A stretch of DNA of 64,000 nt from Vibrio syngnathi (GTDB lineage: Bacteria; Pseudomonadota; Gammaproteobacteria; Enterobacterales; Vibrionaceae), in the NCBI RefSeq assembly GCF_002119525.1, contig NZ_CP017917.1:124001-188000 (forward strand), given 5' to 3'. Of the stretch, positions 12,301 to 18,073 are shown in pieces. Below the pieces are notes generated by a model. The model saw nothing but the letters and a program-made list of their open reading frames with translations. It was not told the origin of the DNA and made no database searches. A program made the translations under genes and the position numbers. The first letter of the stretch is position 1. Every line of letters starts with the position of its first letter.

Positions 12301-14935
12301 TGATGAGACCGCTCGCGGCGCAATTGCTGAAAACAGTGATGTGTTCAATGCACCAGAAAAACGCAAGAATGATACAGAGTCCTCATCATCTGGTAGCAGT
12401 AAGAGCAAGCTCAGTTATTCTGGCAATATCCAAGTTAATGTCGGTGATGGTGAGTTTACTGCAGTGAACTGGGGCACTTCGAACGTTAGCGTTAAAGTCG
12501 GCACTGGTGGCTTTAAATCTCTAGCTTTTGGTGACAACAATGTGATGGTTCACGTTGGTGACGGGGAAAGTAAACATAGCTTTGATATTGGCGGATATCA
12601 AGCTCTAGAAGGCGCACAGATGTTCATCGGTAATCGTAATGTGAGCTTCAATTTGGGGCAAAGCAACGACCTTATTGTGATGATGGATAAATCAATTCCT
12701 ACGCCTCCTCTGGTTAATCCGTTTGACGGCGCCTCTCGAATCTCTGGTGTGTTAAAAAGCATAGCGAGTTCAGGTGAAGGTCAAGATTGGTTGGCTGCTC
12801 AAGAGCAGCAGTGGACATTATCTGGGGCTAAAAAGTTCGTTAAAGATATGTCTGGCTTAGATCAGAGTAGCAGTGTTGATTACACAAGCTTGGTTGACTT
12901 AGATTCTCAAAACGAACGCAGTAGCCGCGGCTTGAAAAATGACGCTGAAGCGACGTTAAACAAGCAATACAACCAGTGGTTAGGCGGAAGTGATAACTCT
13001 GACTCAAGCAAAATGAGCCGTGCAGATAAGTTCCGACAAGCGAATGAGAAGCTAGCGTTTAACTTTGCTGTTGGTGGCCAAGGCGCTGATATTCAAGTGA
13101 CGACGGGTAACTGGAACTTTATGTTCGGTGATAATATTCAGTCGATTCTTGATACCAATTTGGGTTCGTTGTTTGGTCTTATGACTCAACAATTTTCCAC
13201 AACGGGGCAAGCTAAAACAACGTTTACTTACAGCCCCGAGGATCTTCCTCGTCAGTTAAAAAACAAGCTTCTAGGCCAACTTGCCGGTGTAGGTGCAGAG
13301 ACGACGCTAGGTGATCTCTTCGGTGTGGATTACACAGCTGCAGGGCATATTGTGTCTCGTACTGGCGAATCAGTAGATGGTGTCGCAATCCTAAAAGAAA
13401 TGCTGGAAGTTGTTGGTGAGTTTAGTGGCGATCAATTACAAGCCTTCGTTGACCCAGCTAAGTTGCTAGACAGCCTAGAGTCGGGCATCAATATGGGTGC
13501 TGACGGCATTAAGACGTTCGCAGAAACACACGGCTTGAAGGAAAAAGCACCGGAAGAGGAAGAAGATAATTCATCCGTTTCTGTCAATGGCACTAATGTC
13601 GCTGGAGCTCAGGATCACGGCCATGCAATAACGGCAGATAGCTCCGCTAAGGAAGATCGTGCATTTGGTTTTAATTCGCTAAATCTACCTAATTTGTTTG
13701 CGACCATTTTCAGTGAAAATAAGCAAACAGAAATGAAATCTCTGGTGGAAAACTTAAAAGAAAACCTGACGGCTGATCTACTGAATATGAAGGAGAAAAC
13801 ATTTGATTTCCTTCGTAATAGCGGTCACTTGCAAGGCGATGGAGACATCAACGTTTCTTTAGGCAATTACAACTTCAATTGGGGTGGTGATGGTAAAGAT
13901 CTCGGCGCGTATCTAGGAGATAACAATAACTTCTGGGGTGGTCGAGGTGATGATGTCTACTATGCGACAGGAACATCTAATATCTTTACCGGCGGTGAAG
14001 GCAATGATATGGGCGTGCTAATGGGACGTGAAAATATGATGTTCGGTGGCGAAGGCAATGATACTGCCGTCGTTGCTGGACGAATCAATCACGTCTTCTT
14101 GGGCGCGGGTGATGATGAGTCGTTTGTCTTTGGTGAAGGCGGCGAAATTGACACTGGAACTGGCCGTGATTATGTCGTCACATCTGGTAACTATAACCGT
14201 GTTGATACAGGCGGCGACCAAGACTACTCAGTTACGATTGGTAATAATAACCAAGTTGAGTTAGGGGCTGGAAATGACTTCGCCAATGTCTTTGGCAATT
14301 ACAACCGTATCAATGCTAGTGGCGGCAATGATGTTGTTAAGTTAATGGGTTATAACGCGGTGCTCAACGGTGGCGAAAGTGATGATCACCTAATTGCTGC
14401 TGCGCTTTCTAAGTTCAGCCAGCTCAATGGTGGCGAAGGAAGTGACGTGATGGTACTTGGTGGATTCCAAAATACCTTCAAGGGCGGCACTGGCGTAGAT
14501 AGCTTTGTTGTAAGTGGTGACGTCATTGACAACCTCGTTGAAGACATTCGCAGCGAAGACAACATTGTTTTCAATGGGATTGACTGGCAGAAATTGTGGT
14601 TAGAACGCAGTGGCTATGATCTTAAATTGTCGATACTGCGCGATCCTGAAAGTGATACTGACCAAGCCAAGTTTGAACACATTGGTTCTGTCACTTTCAA
14701 TGATTACTTCAATGGTAATCGTGCGCAAGTTGTTGTGGCGATGGGAGATCAAGGCACATCCCAAGATGATACTGTGTTGTCCAATAATGCGGTTGATGCA
14801 TTAGTTCAAGCTATGAGCGCTTTTGAGCCTCAGGCTGGTGATAATGGCTTTATCGATAACCTTGATAGTAAATCTCGCGTTGCTATTACAACAGCATGGT
14901 CCGATGTATCTAAAGGGAACAGTGCTATCTCGTAG
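317..14935 (+). CDS. rtxA: MARTX multifunctional autoprocessing RTX toxin, 4,872 aa
   Basis: This is a giant secreted toxin that forms a translocation pore in host cells and delivers several effector domains, freed by an internal cysteine protease. The start MGKPFWRSVEYFF matches V. cholerae RtxA. In order: A-type glycine-rich repeats (about aa 80-660), B-type repeats (about 668-1342), a jelly-roll-like segment (1458-1598), a charged coiled-coil region (1605-1838), then effectors: unknown domain (1942-2562), ABH (2572-2867), MCF (2868-3213), RRSP (3214-3743), CPD (3762-3975), and C-terminal RTX repeats (about 4035-4722). The shared linker sequence before ABH is conserved with V. cholerae. RID, ACD and ExoY signatures are absent. 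Only two cysteines occur in the protein, C3013 and C3898, both predicted nucleophiles. There is no strong Shine-Dalgarno; it is probably cotranscribed with rtxC. Secretion would use a type I system encoded outside the window. Confidence 0.97.
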   Translation: MGKPFWRSVEYFFTGNYSADEGNNNIVAIGFGGEIHARGGDDHVTVGSIGATVYTGSGNDTVVGGAAYLRVEDSVGNLNVQGAAGYADINKSGDGNVSFAGAAGGVSIDHLGNRGDVNYGGVAAYNGITRKGLSGNVTFGGAGGYNSLWHETNQGNLSFTGAGAGNKLDRTWFNKYQGSRGNVTFDGVGAANSISSRVETGNITFRGAGADNHLVRKGKVGDITLQGAGASNRIERTRQSDDVYVETRGNIRFEGVGGYNSIYSDVAHGDIHFSGGGAYNKITRKGSGNDFKGEGLANANADEIVLTKAVMSGSWVGQNHQVTGISSSREPNTYLFAFADDTYTKINKVQLRNDPQTGLLEYYSTAWYKAGNHLDNLSDLDISSQGGFNAVNINGAYTLSDLTVEHQQPVTVHAIEKDLTEYEWVTYANGALIDAEDVVLADAKMGGHAISTNGTTVDVKGVKSNRKSNTYVYAKVLGPYTKIVVVELANDSETGELKYQARSWYKEGNYTGNLANEDISSANGYHSMGRGGYSLSDLQYSVNAVRSTSETVADIDEYNEQALIKPATDTGESSGDVRFNGVGGGNVIKSNVTRGDVHFNGGGIANVILHSSKFGDTEFIGGGAANVIVKSGDEGDLTFRGAGLANVLVHQSKQGKMDVYAGGAVNVLVRIGDGEYLAHLLAYGNISVHKGNGNSRLTMLGGYNTHTQIGSGNGLWLAVGGFNVMTQVGKGDIASVLVGGANVMTKVGDGDLTAGMLGGANIITHISGDDTASNTTAVALGGANILTKKGNGNALAVMGGGANVLTHVGDGSTTGVMVGGANILTKVGDGDTTGIMLGIGNVLTHVGDGQTIGVMGAAGNIFTKVGDGTSIAAMIGVGNIFTHVGEGNAWALMGGLGNVFTKVGHGDALALMVAEANVFTHIGDGTTVALMVAKGNIATKVGNGTSIAAMVGNANIFTQVGNGSTFAAMLGQANIMTKVGNDLTAALMIGKANIYTHVGDGTSLGLFAGELNVMTKVGNGTTLAAMFGKANIMTHVGDGLTGVLALGEANIITKVGDDFMGVVAAAKANVVTHVGDATTAAVLAGKGNILTKVGEGTTVGLLISKVGNVMTHVGDGTTIGLAKGKANIITKVGDGLGVNVAWGQANIFTHVGDGDRYNFAKGEANIITKVGDGQEVSVVQGKANVITHVGNGDDYTGAWGKANIITKVGDGRNVVLAKGEANIITQVGDGDSFNALWSKGNIVTKVGDGMQVTAAKGKANITTTVGNGLSVTAAYGDANINTKIGDGISVNVAWGKYNVNTKVGDGLNVAVMKGKANVNIHVGDGLGINASYARNNVAIKVGNGDFYSLAVASSNTSSNKLSALFDNIKQTLLGVGGSQAINYLVQGDEASSSGIQKGRGAISTPEITKLDGFALDEIEEVGSDLGDGLSGSVTNVETPDLSSMENELNIEESSDQAQAPNLIVNGDFEQGGDGWESTHGVEASYSSSAYGVSGEGHGSRVTELDTYTNTSLSQDLTDLAEGEVIAVSFDFAKRAGISSNEGIEVLWNGDVVFSTSGDEAAWQQKTLKLTANSGSNRIEFKGTGHNDGLGYVLDNVVAKSETSHQANAVADNAEQNQAAKNAMSDKERAEADRQRLEQEKQKQLEAVSGSQAQLESTDQEALESNGQAQRDAVNEESKAVTKDLTAMAQGLDVLDNKAEYTGVSGDHWRDRFAGGLLKDVQTQLDNAKDVSGEQIADAKQAHKDNQKNVNDSVAKSEAGVAKGEDNRSSAEQDIADAKADADARKAEATTKTNEAKQAESNANNSARDAEERGNSDARNAENKAHQAQADAKGSKQNESDRPDRQGASGSGLSNESHFTQSEETTSSDVDTVNPQSADGRFSEGLTDQEQEALDGAVQAVNRLQINAGIRSKNTGSSVTSLFTESNADSIVLPTTHSQDVARKEIRISGVNLYGLGETADVSASITKNVDGFKFSLLGPDDVRFVDSTKRHLGKLSTDLPSKELKAVRSHIQSIQRIPSESNLAVLELAVEQWQQNNPKEFAQRGEMVKTLQFEIVSLQSHIQKNRSKDAGIFGIAIDPKSVEAFESKVVFDGVGRVIGLVEPLADAQINSLKSLEVVSPTLTNSTSDRETAKTESESIVEFIYKLGQVESTETSTSEINKLAEQAKTLWMSGNVTQDSAVKLFTEANDKLAAHPKLQVLASKLLFDAKKEKEIGQYFDNLFGRRFDSEIAHELVKTPTDKAINTSAQIGNSLVNDFDEWMHSLLPDAADDVLRAERIQTKMEEFAQAIAQDERPWFSRVPTLTQFLDTPSHANFKTMMTQVDDGFGVIKVPFLAVKMAITPGLGMEMAPWKAEGDRFYQNVITKARSTNTVISSGVDGENQVNLIEKKTSDYGTALHYQPKGDTYDDFKEGRSVADGRILNPGKKTTFESNALNNGLSVVTGASGSTNIMTHLNQYIASKNPGFSVDQAYLNTLSFLVFDGGHSVNESLAVYKALQETGDDRKAVLESYTANYQDLIDLVDDSSKGTVRDALDNALGKTLEFYKEHANSASNELEALGGKRKPISERNKENVAIENDGTPPRDKESVSPLTRFLNNELFGTKDARRKVGDITETLLGFAVEKGESQKVTLKGEAGRLSGYFHKGAKASEGEESVGNGKVVLFLHGSGSSSEEQASAIRSHYHKQNIDMLAVNMRGYGESDGGPSEKGLYQDARTMFKYLVNDKGIDPSNIIIHGYSMGGPIAADLARFAAQNGQAVSGLLLDRPMPSMTKAITAHEVANPAGIVGALSKAVNGQFSVEKNLKGLPKDTPIMLLTDNEGLGGEGEKLRAKLAVSGFNVTGEQTFYGHEASNRLMSQYADQIVSGLFNAEQAATEAGEVLKGLQEDFKRYGDALKPDTNVPGKSKDIRTTKDFLNGYKNDHAKDTVDGFYSDMSIKQLVDLFVKGNWSAEQKGALAWEIESRALKVTFQNKSEKYNRLFREIASVGVVDAKATEQLAPQLMLLNLSNDGFGGRCDPLSKLVLVAKQLESDGQTGVARQLLEKMYSAAAVLSNPTLYSDSEKANASKLLSSLAAIHAKNPMHDTSMKVWQEKLEGKQALTVNGVVEKITDVSANGKPVLLELDAPGHAMAAWAKGSGEDRVYGFYDPNAGIVEFSSAEKFGAYLTRFFGKSDLNMAKSYKLGKNDAGEAIFNRVVVMDGDTLATYKPTLGDKTTLQGILDLPVFDATPIKKSTEVKVTDLESLGNKTKLVVDLSTIMTKQELKDGGKVFAKPIGASYQAILEQVELVHSSIGRDQVGASFELNKQINNYLAEHPTSGRNLALTTLKEQVNTALFSGKMKVTQESIDAIAQTRTDLAARIYVVAMEEANGEHVGLTDMMVRWANEDPYLSPKQGYAGETPSDLGFDAKYHIELGEQYSDFKLWLEKSQSADLLSKAVLDEATQTVHLGYSYQELQDLTGVESVQMAFYFLKEAAKKSDSTTSDSAEMILLKKFADQGYISQLETDRMDHIEGIYRSSHETDVDNWDRRYSGAGYDELSDKLAGANGGVEEQLSVLLNERKGLLIGEVHGSDVNGLRFVNEQMDALKKQGVTVIGLEHLRSDLAQPLIDNYLSTGIMSSELSAMIKTKHLDITLFENARANGMRILALDANSTARPTVQGTEHGLMYRAGAANNVAVDALQALPDGEKFVAIYGKAHLQSHKGIESFVPGITHRLGLPALKVSASDQFVIEQDDKTLRTVYDDVANKPKIDFRASLNGSDDTVKNKDVNSWERLIVSPQSDGGETRFDGQIIIQMENDSSVSKAAENLAGKHPDSTVVVQLDSDGNYRVVYGDPSKLPKDKSTGQLRWQLVGHGRDESENNNTHLSGYSADELAVKLAAFNQAFSEAENVKASPDYISVVGCSLISDDKQNGFGRLLIQSMGDNDIRSDVSVRSSEVAVDSNGRKHTHDENGHWVQKEKSNKVTLSWDEQGEVTEKHERIRNGIAEGDIDLSRVGTSDVDETARGAIAENSDVFNAPEKRKNDTESSSSGSSKSKLSYSGNIQVNVGDGEFTAVNWGTSNVSVKVGTGGFKSLAFGDNNVMVHVGDGESKHSFDIGGYQALEGAQMFIGNRNVSFNLGQSNDLIVMMDKSIPTPPLVNPFDGASRISGVLKSIASSGEGQDWLAAQEQQWTLSGAKKFVKDMSGLDQSSSVDYTSLVDLDSQNERSSRGLKNDAEATLNKQYNQWLGGSDNSDSSKMSRADKFRQANEKLAFNFAVGGQGADIQVTTGNWNFMFGDNIQSILDTNLGSLFGLMTQQFSTTGQAKTTFTYSPEDLPRQLKNKLLGQLAGVGAETTLGDLFGVDYTAAGHIVSRTGESVDGVAILKEMLEVVGEFSGDQLQAFVDPAKLLDSLESGINMGADGIKTFAETHGLKEKAPEEEEDNSSVSVNGTNVAGAQDHGHAITADSSAKEDRAFGFNSLNLPNLFATIFSENKQTEMKSLVENLKENLTADLLNMKEKTFDFLRNSGHLQGDGDINVSLGNYNFNWGGDGKDLGAYLGDNNNFWGGRGDDVYYATGTSNIFTGGEGNDMGVLMGRENMMFGGEGNDTAVVAGRINHVFLGAGDDESFVFGEGGEIDTGTGRDYVVTSGNYNRVDTGGDQDYSVTIGNNNQVELGAGNDFANVFGNYNRINASGGNDVVKLMGYNAVLNGGESDDHLIAAALSKFSQLNGGEGSDVMVLGGFQNTFKGGTGVDSFVVSGDVIDNLVEDIRSEDNIVFNGIDWQKLWLERSGYDLKLSILRDPESDTDQAKFEHIGSVTFNDYFNGNRAQVVVAMGDQGTSQDDTVLSNNAVDALVQAMSAFEPQAGDNGFIDNLDSKSRVAITTAWSDVSKGNSAIS
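560..2290 (+). other. MARTX N-terminal A-type glycine-rich repeats
   Basis: Roughly 20-residue repeats of the form GNxxFxGAGxxNxI recur in two blocks (about nt 590-1200 and 2030-2290), separated by a non-repetitive segment with two related copies of an NTYxxAxxxxxYTKI motif. In MARTX toxins this region is thought to help form the pore through which effectors pass. This domain function is known for the family, not shown here. Confidence 0.8.
2320..4345 (+). repeat. MARTX B-type repeats (about 19-20 aa units)
   Basis: About 35 consecutive units follow the pattern xANIxTKVGDG alternating with xxNVxTHVGDG. The alternation of TKVG and THVG units is very regular, so the basic period is arguably a pair of units. 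The array is long and similar enough at DNA level to invite recombination, but it remains in frame. Confidence 0.85.
4690..5110 (+). other. Jelly-roll-like domain in MARTX
   Basis: The stretch beginning NLIVNGDFEQG and ending GLGYVLDNVVA has the hallmarks of a DUF642/carbohydrate-binding jelly roll: an N-terminal NGDFE motif and a C-terminal LDNV motif. It is followed by an Ala/Gln/Glu-rich coiled-coil segment (nt 5130-5830). The same order is found in V. cholerae RtxA. The ligand is unknown. Confidence 0.55.
6140..8000 (+). other. MARTX effector position 1: uncharacterised domain
   Basis: Between the conserved RISGVNL motif and the linker that precedes ABH lie about 620 residues I cannot assign. 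The first third (aa 1942-2180) looks helical. The rest contains GASGST (aa 2444-2448, S2445 and S2447) followed 36 residues later by DGGHSVNE (H2484, E2488). There is no cysteine, so it is not a RID, MCF or DmX-type cysteine protease, and the RID GHAALQIG and KNCSS motifs are absent. It could be a divergent form of what has been called DUF1 in other MARTX toxins, but I cannot confirm that. Confidence 0.6.
8030..8915 (+). other. MARTX ABH effector (alpha/beta hydrolase)
   Basis: The segment has the oxyanion motif FLHGSGSS, nucleophile elbow HGYSMGG (Ser2737) and a C-terminal YGHEASN His (His2847), with candidate acids in LLLDRP and LLTDNEG. It is nearly identical in pattern to the V. cholerae ABH domain, described as a phosphatidylinositol 3-phosphate-specific phospholipase A1 that blocks endocytic and autophagic trafficking. 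Confidence 0.9.
8920..9955 (+). other. MARTX MCF effector (makes caterpillars floppy-like cysteine protease)
   Basis: A C58-like triad is visible: R3012-C3013-D3014 in GGRCDPLS, His3125 in APGHAMAAW and Asp3144 in YGFYDPNAG. The RCD tripeptide is the reported hallmark of MARTX MCF, which self-cleaves after binding host ARF GTPases and disrupts Golgi and Rab function. Boundaries are approximate. DmX is a related alternative, but the RCD motif and the position after ABH favour MCF. Confidence 0.85.
9956..11545 (+). other. MARTX RRSP effector (Ras/Rap1-specific endopeptidase, DUF5)
   Basis: After an N-terminal helical region (a four-helix membrane-localisation bundle in the family), the catalytic segment shows LLIGEVHG (E3563, H3565), VIGLEHL (E3593) and YGKAHL (H3693). 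These have the same spacing (0, +2, +30, +130) as E3900, H3902, E3930 and H4030 remembered for V. vulnificus RRSP. The fold is TIKI/EreA-ChaN-like. RRSP cleaves Ras and Rap1 in switch I. Confidence 0.88.
11600..12240 (+). other. MARTX cysteine protease domain (CPD)
   Basis: This is the inositol hexakisphosphate-activated autoprotease that releases the effectors by cutting after Leu in linkers. His3849 (LVGHGRD) and Cys3898 (VVGCSL) are 49 residues apart, as are the catalytic His and Cys of V. cholerae RtxA CPD. Basic residues for ligand binding (KHPDS, RKHTHD) are present. Confidence 0.95.
13840..14480 (+). repeat. MARTX C-terminal RTX-type calcium-binding repeats
   Basis: GGxGNDxxxxxG-like nonapeptide-style units recur (for example FTGGEGNDMG and MFGGEGNDTA). 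In RTX proteins these bind calcium after export and sit next to the C-terminal type I secretion signal. Confidence 0.85.
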
Positions 14936-14966
14936 CAAATAATCCCTACTTTAGGTAAATAATATG

Positions 14967-14996
14967 AGCCGTCTTCTTTTGAAGACGGCTTTATTA
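14967..14996. terminator. Bidirectional terminator between rtxA and the PACE gene
   Basis: A perfect 10-bp stem (AGCCGTCTTC / GAAGACGGCT) with a TTTT loop is followed by TTATT. It lies 31 bases after the rtxA stop and overlaps the 3' end of the convergent gene's stop region. Confidence 0.85.
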
Positions 14997-15425
14997 ATTC
15001 AGCACACTTACTTTTCCTTTCGCTACCAATTGATCTCGAACTGAGTCATACGCCCAGTTGAACGCTATCGCGTAAAGTACGAAGAAAATAACTAGGCCGA
15101 TGTCCATGATCAGTACGGTTAGGAAGTCGAGTTGTAGAACCCACATCAAGACAGGTAGAGTCACTGTCATTAAGCCAAGCTCAAAACCTAATCCGTGCAG
15201 GACACGTGTTTTCTTGGTTCTTTTGCTTCGGTCAGCTCCGTAAATTTTGTCGTAGCCATAGTTGTAAGCGTAGTTCCAAGCCATTGCTATCAATGATATT
15301 ACGAGCGCTAAGCCTGCCATTTCGCCTGCGCCGTTTCCTGTAATATAGGTTGCAAGCCCTGCCATCAAAACCAAAGCAACCAATTCAAATAGCACCATGT
15401 GCAACATGCGTTCTTTATGTGACAT
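14994..15425 (-). CDS. PACE family proton-driven efflux transporter (AceI-like), 143 aa
   Basis: The protein has four hydrophobic helices arranged as two tandem bacterial transmembrane pair units. The twin motifs RMLHMVLFE and RVLHGLGFE, each followed by an aromatic NWAY/NYAYNYGYD motif, define the family. Glu14 in helix 1 aligns with the functionally essential Glu15 of Acinetobacter AceI. Members export biocides such as chlorhexidine and acriflavine; physiological substrates may be short-chain polyamines. Length matches the family (about 140-150 aa). It is divergent from the LysR gene at 15556, the usual arrangement, so that regulator probably controls it. Confidence 0.9.
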   Translation of the reverse strand: MSHKERMLHMVLFELVALVLMAGLATYITGNGAGEMAGLALVISLIAMAWNYAYNYGYDKIYGADRSKRTKKTRVLHGLGFELGLMTVTLPVLMWVLQLDFLTVLIMDIGLVIFFVLYAIAFNWAYDSVRDQLVAKGKVSVLN

Positions 15426-15476
15426 TTTTCTAACTCTCTTTACGATTAAATAGCCGCCGATGGGCTAATGACTTGG

Positions 15477-15491
15477 CTAGATAATATCTAG
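15477..15491. promoter_or_regulatory. Palindromic LysR-type operator candidate
   Basis: CTAGATAATATCTAG is a perfect 15-bp palindrome in the divergent intergenic region between the PACE and lysR-type genes. It contains a T-N11-A core as expected for LysR regulators. Function is inferred from position only. Confidence 0.45.
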
Positions 15492-15555
15492 TTAAGTGAT
15501 AATATAAAGATAGTTAGCATCACATATTGTGATAGTAAGTTTTGGGAGAAACCGA

Positions 15556-16443
15556 ATGTACAACATTGAACAGCTGAAAATGTTTGTGTATGCCGTTGAA
15601 TTAGGGTCATTTTCTGCCAGTGCTCGTCATTTAGGGAAGGTGCAGTCGGCGGTAAGCCAAGGCATCAGTAATCTTGAAATAGATTTTAATGTTGAGCTTT
15701 TTGATCGTTCGACTCGAAAGCCTTCACTAACCAAAGCAGGCGATCAGTTATTTAAACAGGTGAAAGCGATCGTGCTTCAGGTTGAAGATCTGAATGTGAC
15801 GGTTAGTGCGATGGGTAGCGGTGAAGAGGGGCTCATCAAAATTGCATTAGATGATTCATTACTGGTTCCGAACTTATCTAAGATCCTTAGTCAGTTCAGT
15901 CAACAATTCCCTGCTACTGAAGTTGAACTGGTTGCGTGTACCACAACAGAGGTCAATCCGTTAATTATCGAAGAGAGAGCCGACATTGGATTGATGTTTA
16001 CCAACTTGGCTTTTGATGTCGGTTCTGAGCCATGCTTTATCGGTCACTTACCGTTTATTGCTGTGTGTCATCCAAGTCATTCGCTCGCAAAAACAGGTGT
16101 GGCGAAACTTTCTGACTTACTCCCGCATCGTCAGTTAATGTTGAGGGGAGATAAAGGAAAGGTGATGGACCAGTTTCCGCTGATTGCCGGTAAGGTATGG
16201 TGGTCGAACAGCTTTATTGTGATCAAAGAGATGGTACTTGGCAGCGATATTGGCTGGGCATACTTACCCCAGCACCTTGTCGAAGAGGGGCTGAACAAAC
16301 AGCGTTTAGTGGAGATTAATGTCTCATTCGATCACAAAACATGGTCGCCGCCCGTTGATCTTGTTCTGTCTAAAACACGCTCAAAAGGTCCTGCATTACT
16401 TTGGCTTGAACAAGCATTGAAAGGCTTATTAGACGAAACGTAA
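15556..16443 (+). CDS. LysR family transcriptional regulator, 295 aa
   Basis: The N-terminal winged helix-turn-helix (MYNIEQLKMF...GSFSASARHLGKVQSAVSQGISNLE) and the C-terminal periplasmic-binding-like effector domain are both full length. I chose ATG 15556 because GGGAG lies 8 bases upstream and LysR proteins start this close to the helix-turn-helix; an in-frame ATG at 15529 would add nine unlikely residues. It is divergent from a PACE efflux gene with a palindrome between them. The ligand is unknown; by position it may sense a pump substrate. Confidence 0.9.
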   Translation: MYNIEQLKMFVYAVELGSFSASARHLGKVQSAVSQGISNLEIDFNVELFDRSTRKPSLTKAGDQLFKQVKAIVLQVEDLNVTVSAMGSGEEGLIKIALDDSLLVPNLSKILSQFSQQFPATEVELVACTTTEVNPLIIEERADIGLMFTNLAFDVGSEPCFIGHLPFIAVCHPSHSLAKTGVAKLSDLLPHRQLMLRGDKGKVMDQFPLIAGKVWWSNSFIVIKEMVLGSDIGWAYLPQHLVEEGLNKQRLVEINVSFDHKTWSPPVDLVLSKTRSKGPALLWLEQALKGLLDET

Positions 16444-16481
16444 ACTGGACGAGACTTAAATTGGATCAAACTGAATAAAGA

Positions 16482-16514
16482 AAAGGCTCACCGTTTAACG
16501 TGTGAGCCTTTCTG
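16482..16514. terminator. Terminator between convergent lysR-type and acr3 genes
   Basis: AAAGGCTCAC and GTGAGCCTTT form a 10-bp stem with A-rich sequence before and T-rich sequence after, so it can act in both directions. Confidence 0.75.
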
Positions 16515-16555
16515 TTTCAAGTGATACTGCTTTTTGTGAGTGCTAGATGTAGATC

Positions 16556-17611
16556 CTAGACGCTAGGTTTAACCGTCTGACCGTTGTAGTACTTGTCTTT
16601 CATCTTAAGCGCCACGTTCACTAGGTAAATCAACACAGGTACTTCAATCAGTGGACCGATAACACCTGCAAACGCTTGGTCTGAGTTGATACCGAATACA
16701 GAGATTGCTACGGCAATCGCTAGCTCGAAGTTGTTACCCGTCGCTGTGAATGCAATTGATGCGTTCTTGTCGTATTCAATACCCATCTTCTTACCAATGA
16801 AGAAGCTGATGAAGAACATCGCTGTGAAGTAGATAGTCAGTGGAACCGCAATCAACAATACGTCCATTGGCAACTCAACAATCATCTCGCCTTTTAGGCT
16901 GAACATCAGAACGATAGTCGCAAGTAGCGCAATCAGTGTGATTGGAGAGATACGTGGAATAAACACGTCGTTGTACCACTGCTCGCCTTTCATTGACACA
17001 AGGATCTTACGGCTCAAGAAGCCCGCTAGGAATGGAATACCTAGGTAGATAAGTACACTGTGTGCAATGTCGATCATCGAGATATCAACCATCATGCCTT
17101 CGTAACCGAATACCGGTGGTAGAACGCTGATAAATAACCACGCCATAAAGCTGTAGCTCACTACCTGGAATGCACTGTTTAGAGCAACCAATGCCGCGCC
17201 GTACTCTTTGTTACCACCACCGATGTCGTTCCAAACCAGAACCATCGCCACACAACGAGCAAGACCAATCAGAATTACGCCGACCATGTAACCTGGGTGG
17301 TCACCTAAGAATGTTAGCGCCAACACGAACATCAGAATAGGGCCAACAAGCCAGTTCATGATCAGAGATAGTTTGATGGCTTTCTTATCTTTGACCACGG
17401 TGCCTAATAGGTTGTAGTTAACCTTAGCAAGAGGCGGATACATCATTAAGATAAGGCCAATCGCAAGCGGAATGTTGGTGGTACCAACCGACATCGATTC
17501 ATTCCACTGTTCGATCTGTGGGAATAGGGTGCCAAGCAATACACCAAGGCCCATGGCAATAAAGATCCACAGTGTTAAGTAGCGATCTAGAAAACCTAAC
17601 TTTGGTTTCAT
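16556..17611 (-). CDS. acr3: Acr3 family arsenite efflux transporter, 351 aa
   Basis: About ten hydrophobic helices span the protein. The Acr3 signature is present: the essential Cys in [16 protein letters not shown] (C120) and the conserved Glu in [15 protein letters not shown]. Acr3 exports As(III) using the proton gradient at the inner membrane. It lies downstream of arsR on the same strand, but a terminator-like hairpin and a second ArsR-type operator separate them, so it may have its own promoter. No arsC reductase is visible nearby. Confidence 0.92.
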   Translation of the reverse strand: MKPKLGFLDRYLTLWIFIAMGLGVLLGTLFPQIEQWNESMSVGTTNIPLAIGLILMMYPPLAKVNYNLLGTVVKDKKAIKLSLIMNWLVGPILMFVLALTFLGDHPGYMVGVILIGLARCVAMVLVWNDIGGGNKEYGAALVALNSAFQVVSYSFMAWLFISVLPPVFGYEGMMVDISMIDIAHSVLIYLGIPFLAGFLSRKILVSMKGEQWYNDVFIPRISPITLIALLATIVLMFSLKGEMIVELPMDVLLIAVPLTIYFTAMFFISFFIGKKMGIEYDKNASIAFTATGNNFELAIAVAISVFGINSDQAFAGVIGPLIEVPVLIYLVNVALKMKDKYYNGQTVKPSV

Positions 17612-17638
17612 GATAATCTCTCTTTGTTGATATCGTTA

Positions 17639-17654
17639 ATCGTCGAAAAACGAT
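17639..17654. promoter_or_regulatory. Putative ArsR operator upstream of acr3
   Basis: ATCGT-N6-ACGAT inverted repeat, 28 bases upstream of the acr3 start. It has the same half-sites and spacing as the site upstream of arsR at 18076-18091, and the flanks extend the pairing. Confidence 0.6.
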
Positions 17655-17663
17655 ATTTAAAGG

Positions 17664-17704
17664 CAAAAAATACGCTTAGTTTATTGTATTCGACAAACTA
17701 AGCG
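17664..17704 (-). terminator. Terminator between arsR and acr3
   Basis: CGCTTAGTTT and AAACTAAGCG form a perfect 10-bp stem (17673-17682 / 17695-17704). On the minus strand it is followed by TATTTTTTGC. It starts 9 bases after the arsR stop and would limit readthrough into acr3. Confidence 0.75.
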
Positions 17705-17712
17705 CGATAAAT

Positions 17713-18054
17713 CTATTTCAAAATGGTGTCGATTAGCGATTCAAATTGCTGAATATTATCTCGATTAATGCGGTAGCACATCTTCGGTGGTATCGATTCA
17801 GCAGTGATGAAACCAGAGGTTTTCAAGATTCTTAGGTGCTCTGATACTGTCGATTGCGCCAAACCTAATTCGCTAACCAAGTCACTGTTCAAACAGCCCC
17901 CCGATTTTTCTAGCGTTGAAAGGATACTCAATATACGAACTCTTGCCGGGTGAGCGAGCGCTTTGGCCAGAGCTGCCATTTGCGTTTCAGCTTCGGTATC
18001 ACCATGTCCGATTGGTAGAGCGCAGCCACCAGTTGTAGGGCAAGTTTCGTTCAT
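17713..18054 (-). CDS. arsR: ArsR family metalloregulatory repressor, 113 aa
   Basis: A winged helix-turn-helix (LVSELGLAQSTVSEHLRILKTSGF) of the ArsR/SmtB family. The classic ELCVCDL metal-binding helix is not present. Cysteines sit at positions 5, 11, 54 and 93, so arsenite binding probably uses a different cysteine set, for example C5/C11 with C54. It should repress itself and acr3 and release DNA on binding As(III). A clear inverted repeat lies 20 bases upstream of its start. Confidence 0.9.
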   Translation of the reverse strand: MNETCPTTGGCALPIGHGDTEAETQMAALAKALAHPARVRILSILSTLEKSGGCLNSDLVSELGLAQSTVSEHLRILKTSGFITAESIPPKMCYRINRDNIQQFESLIDTILK

Positions 18055-18073
18055 ATTGATGTTTCGCTTTCCA

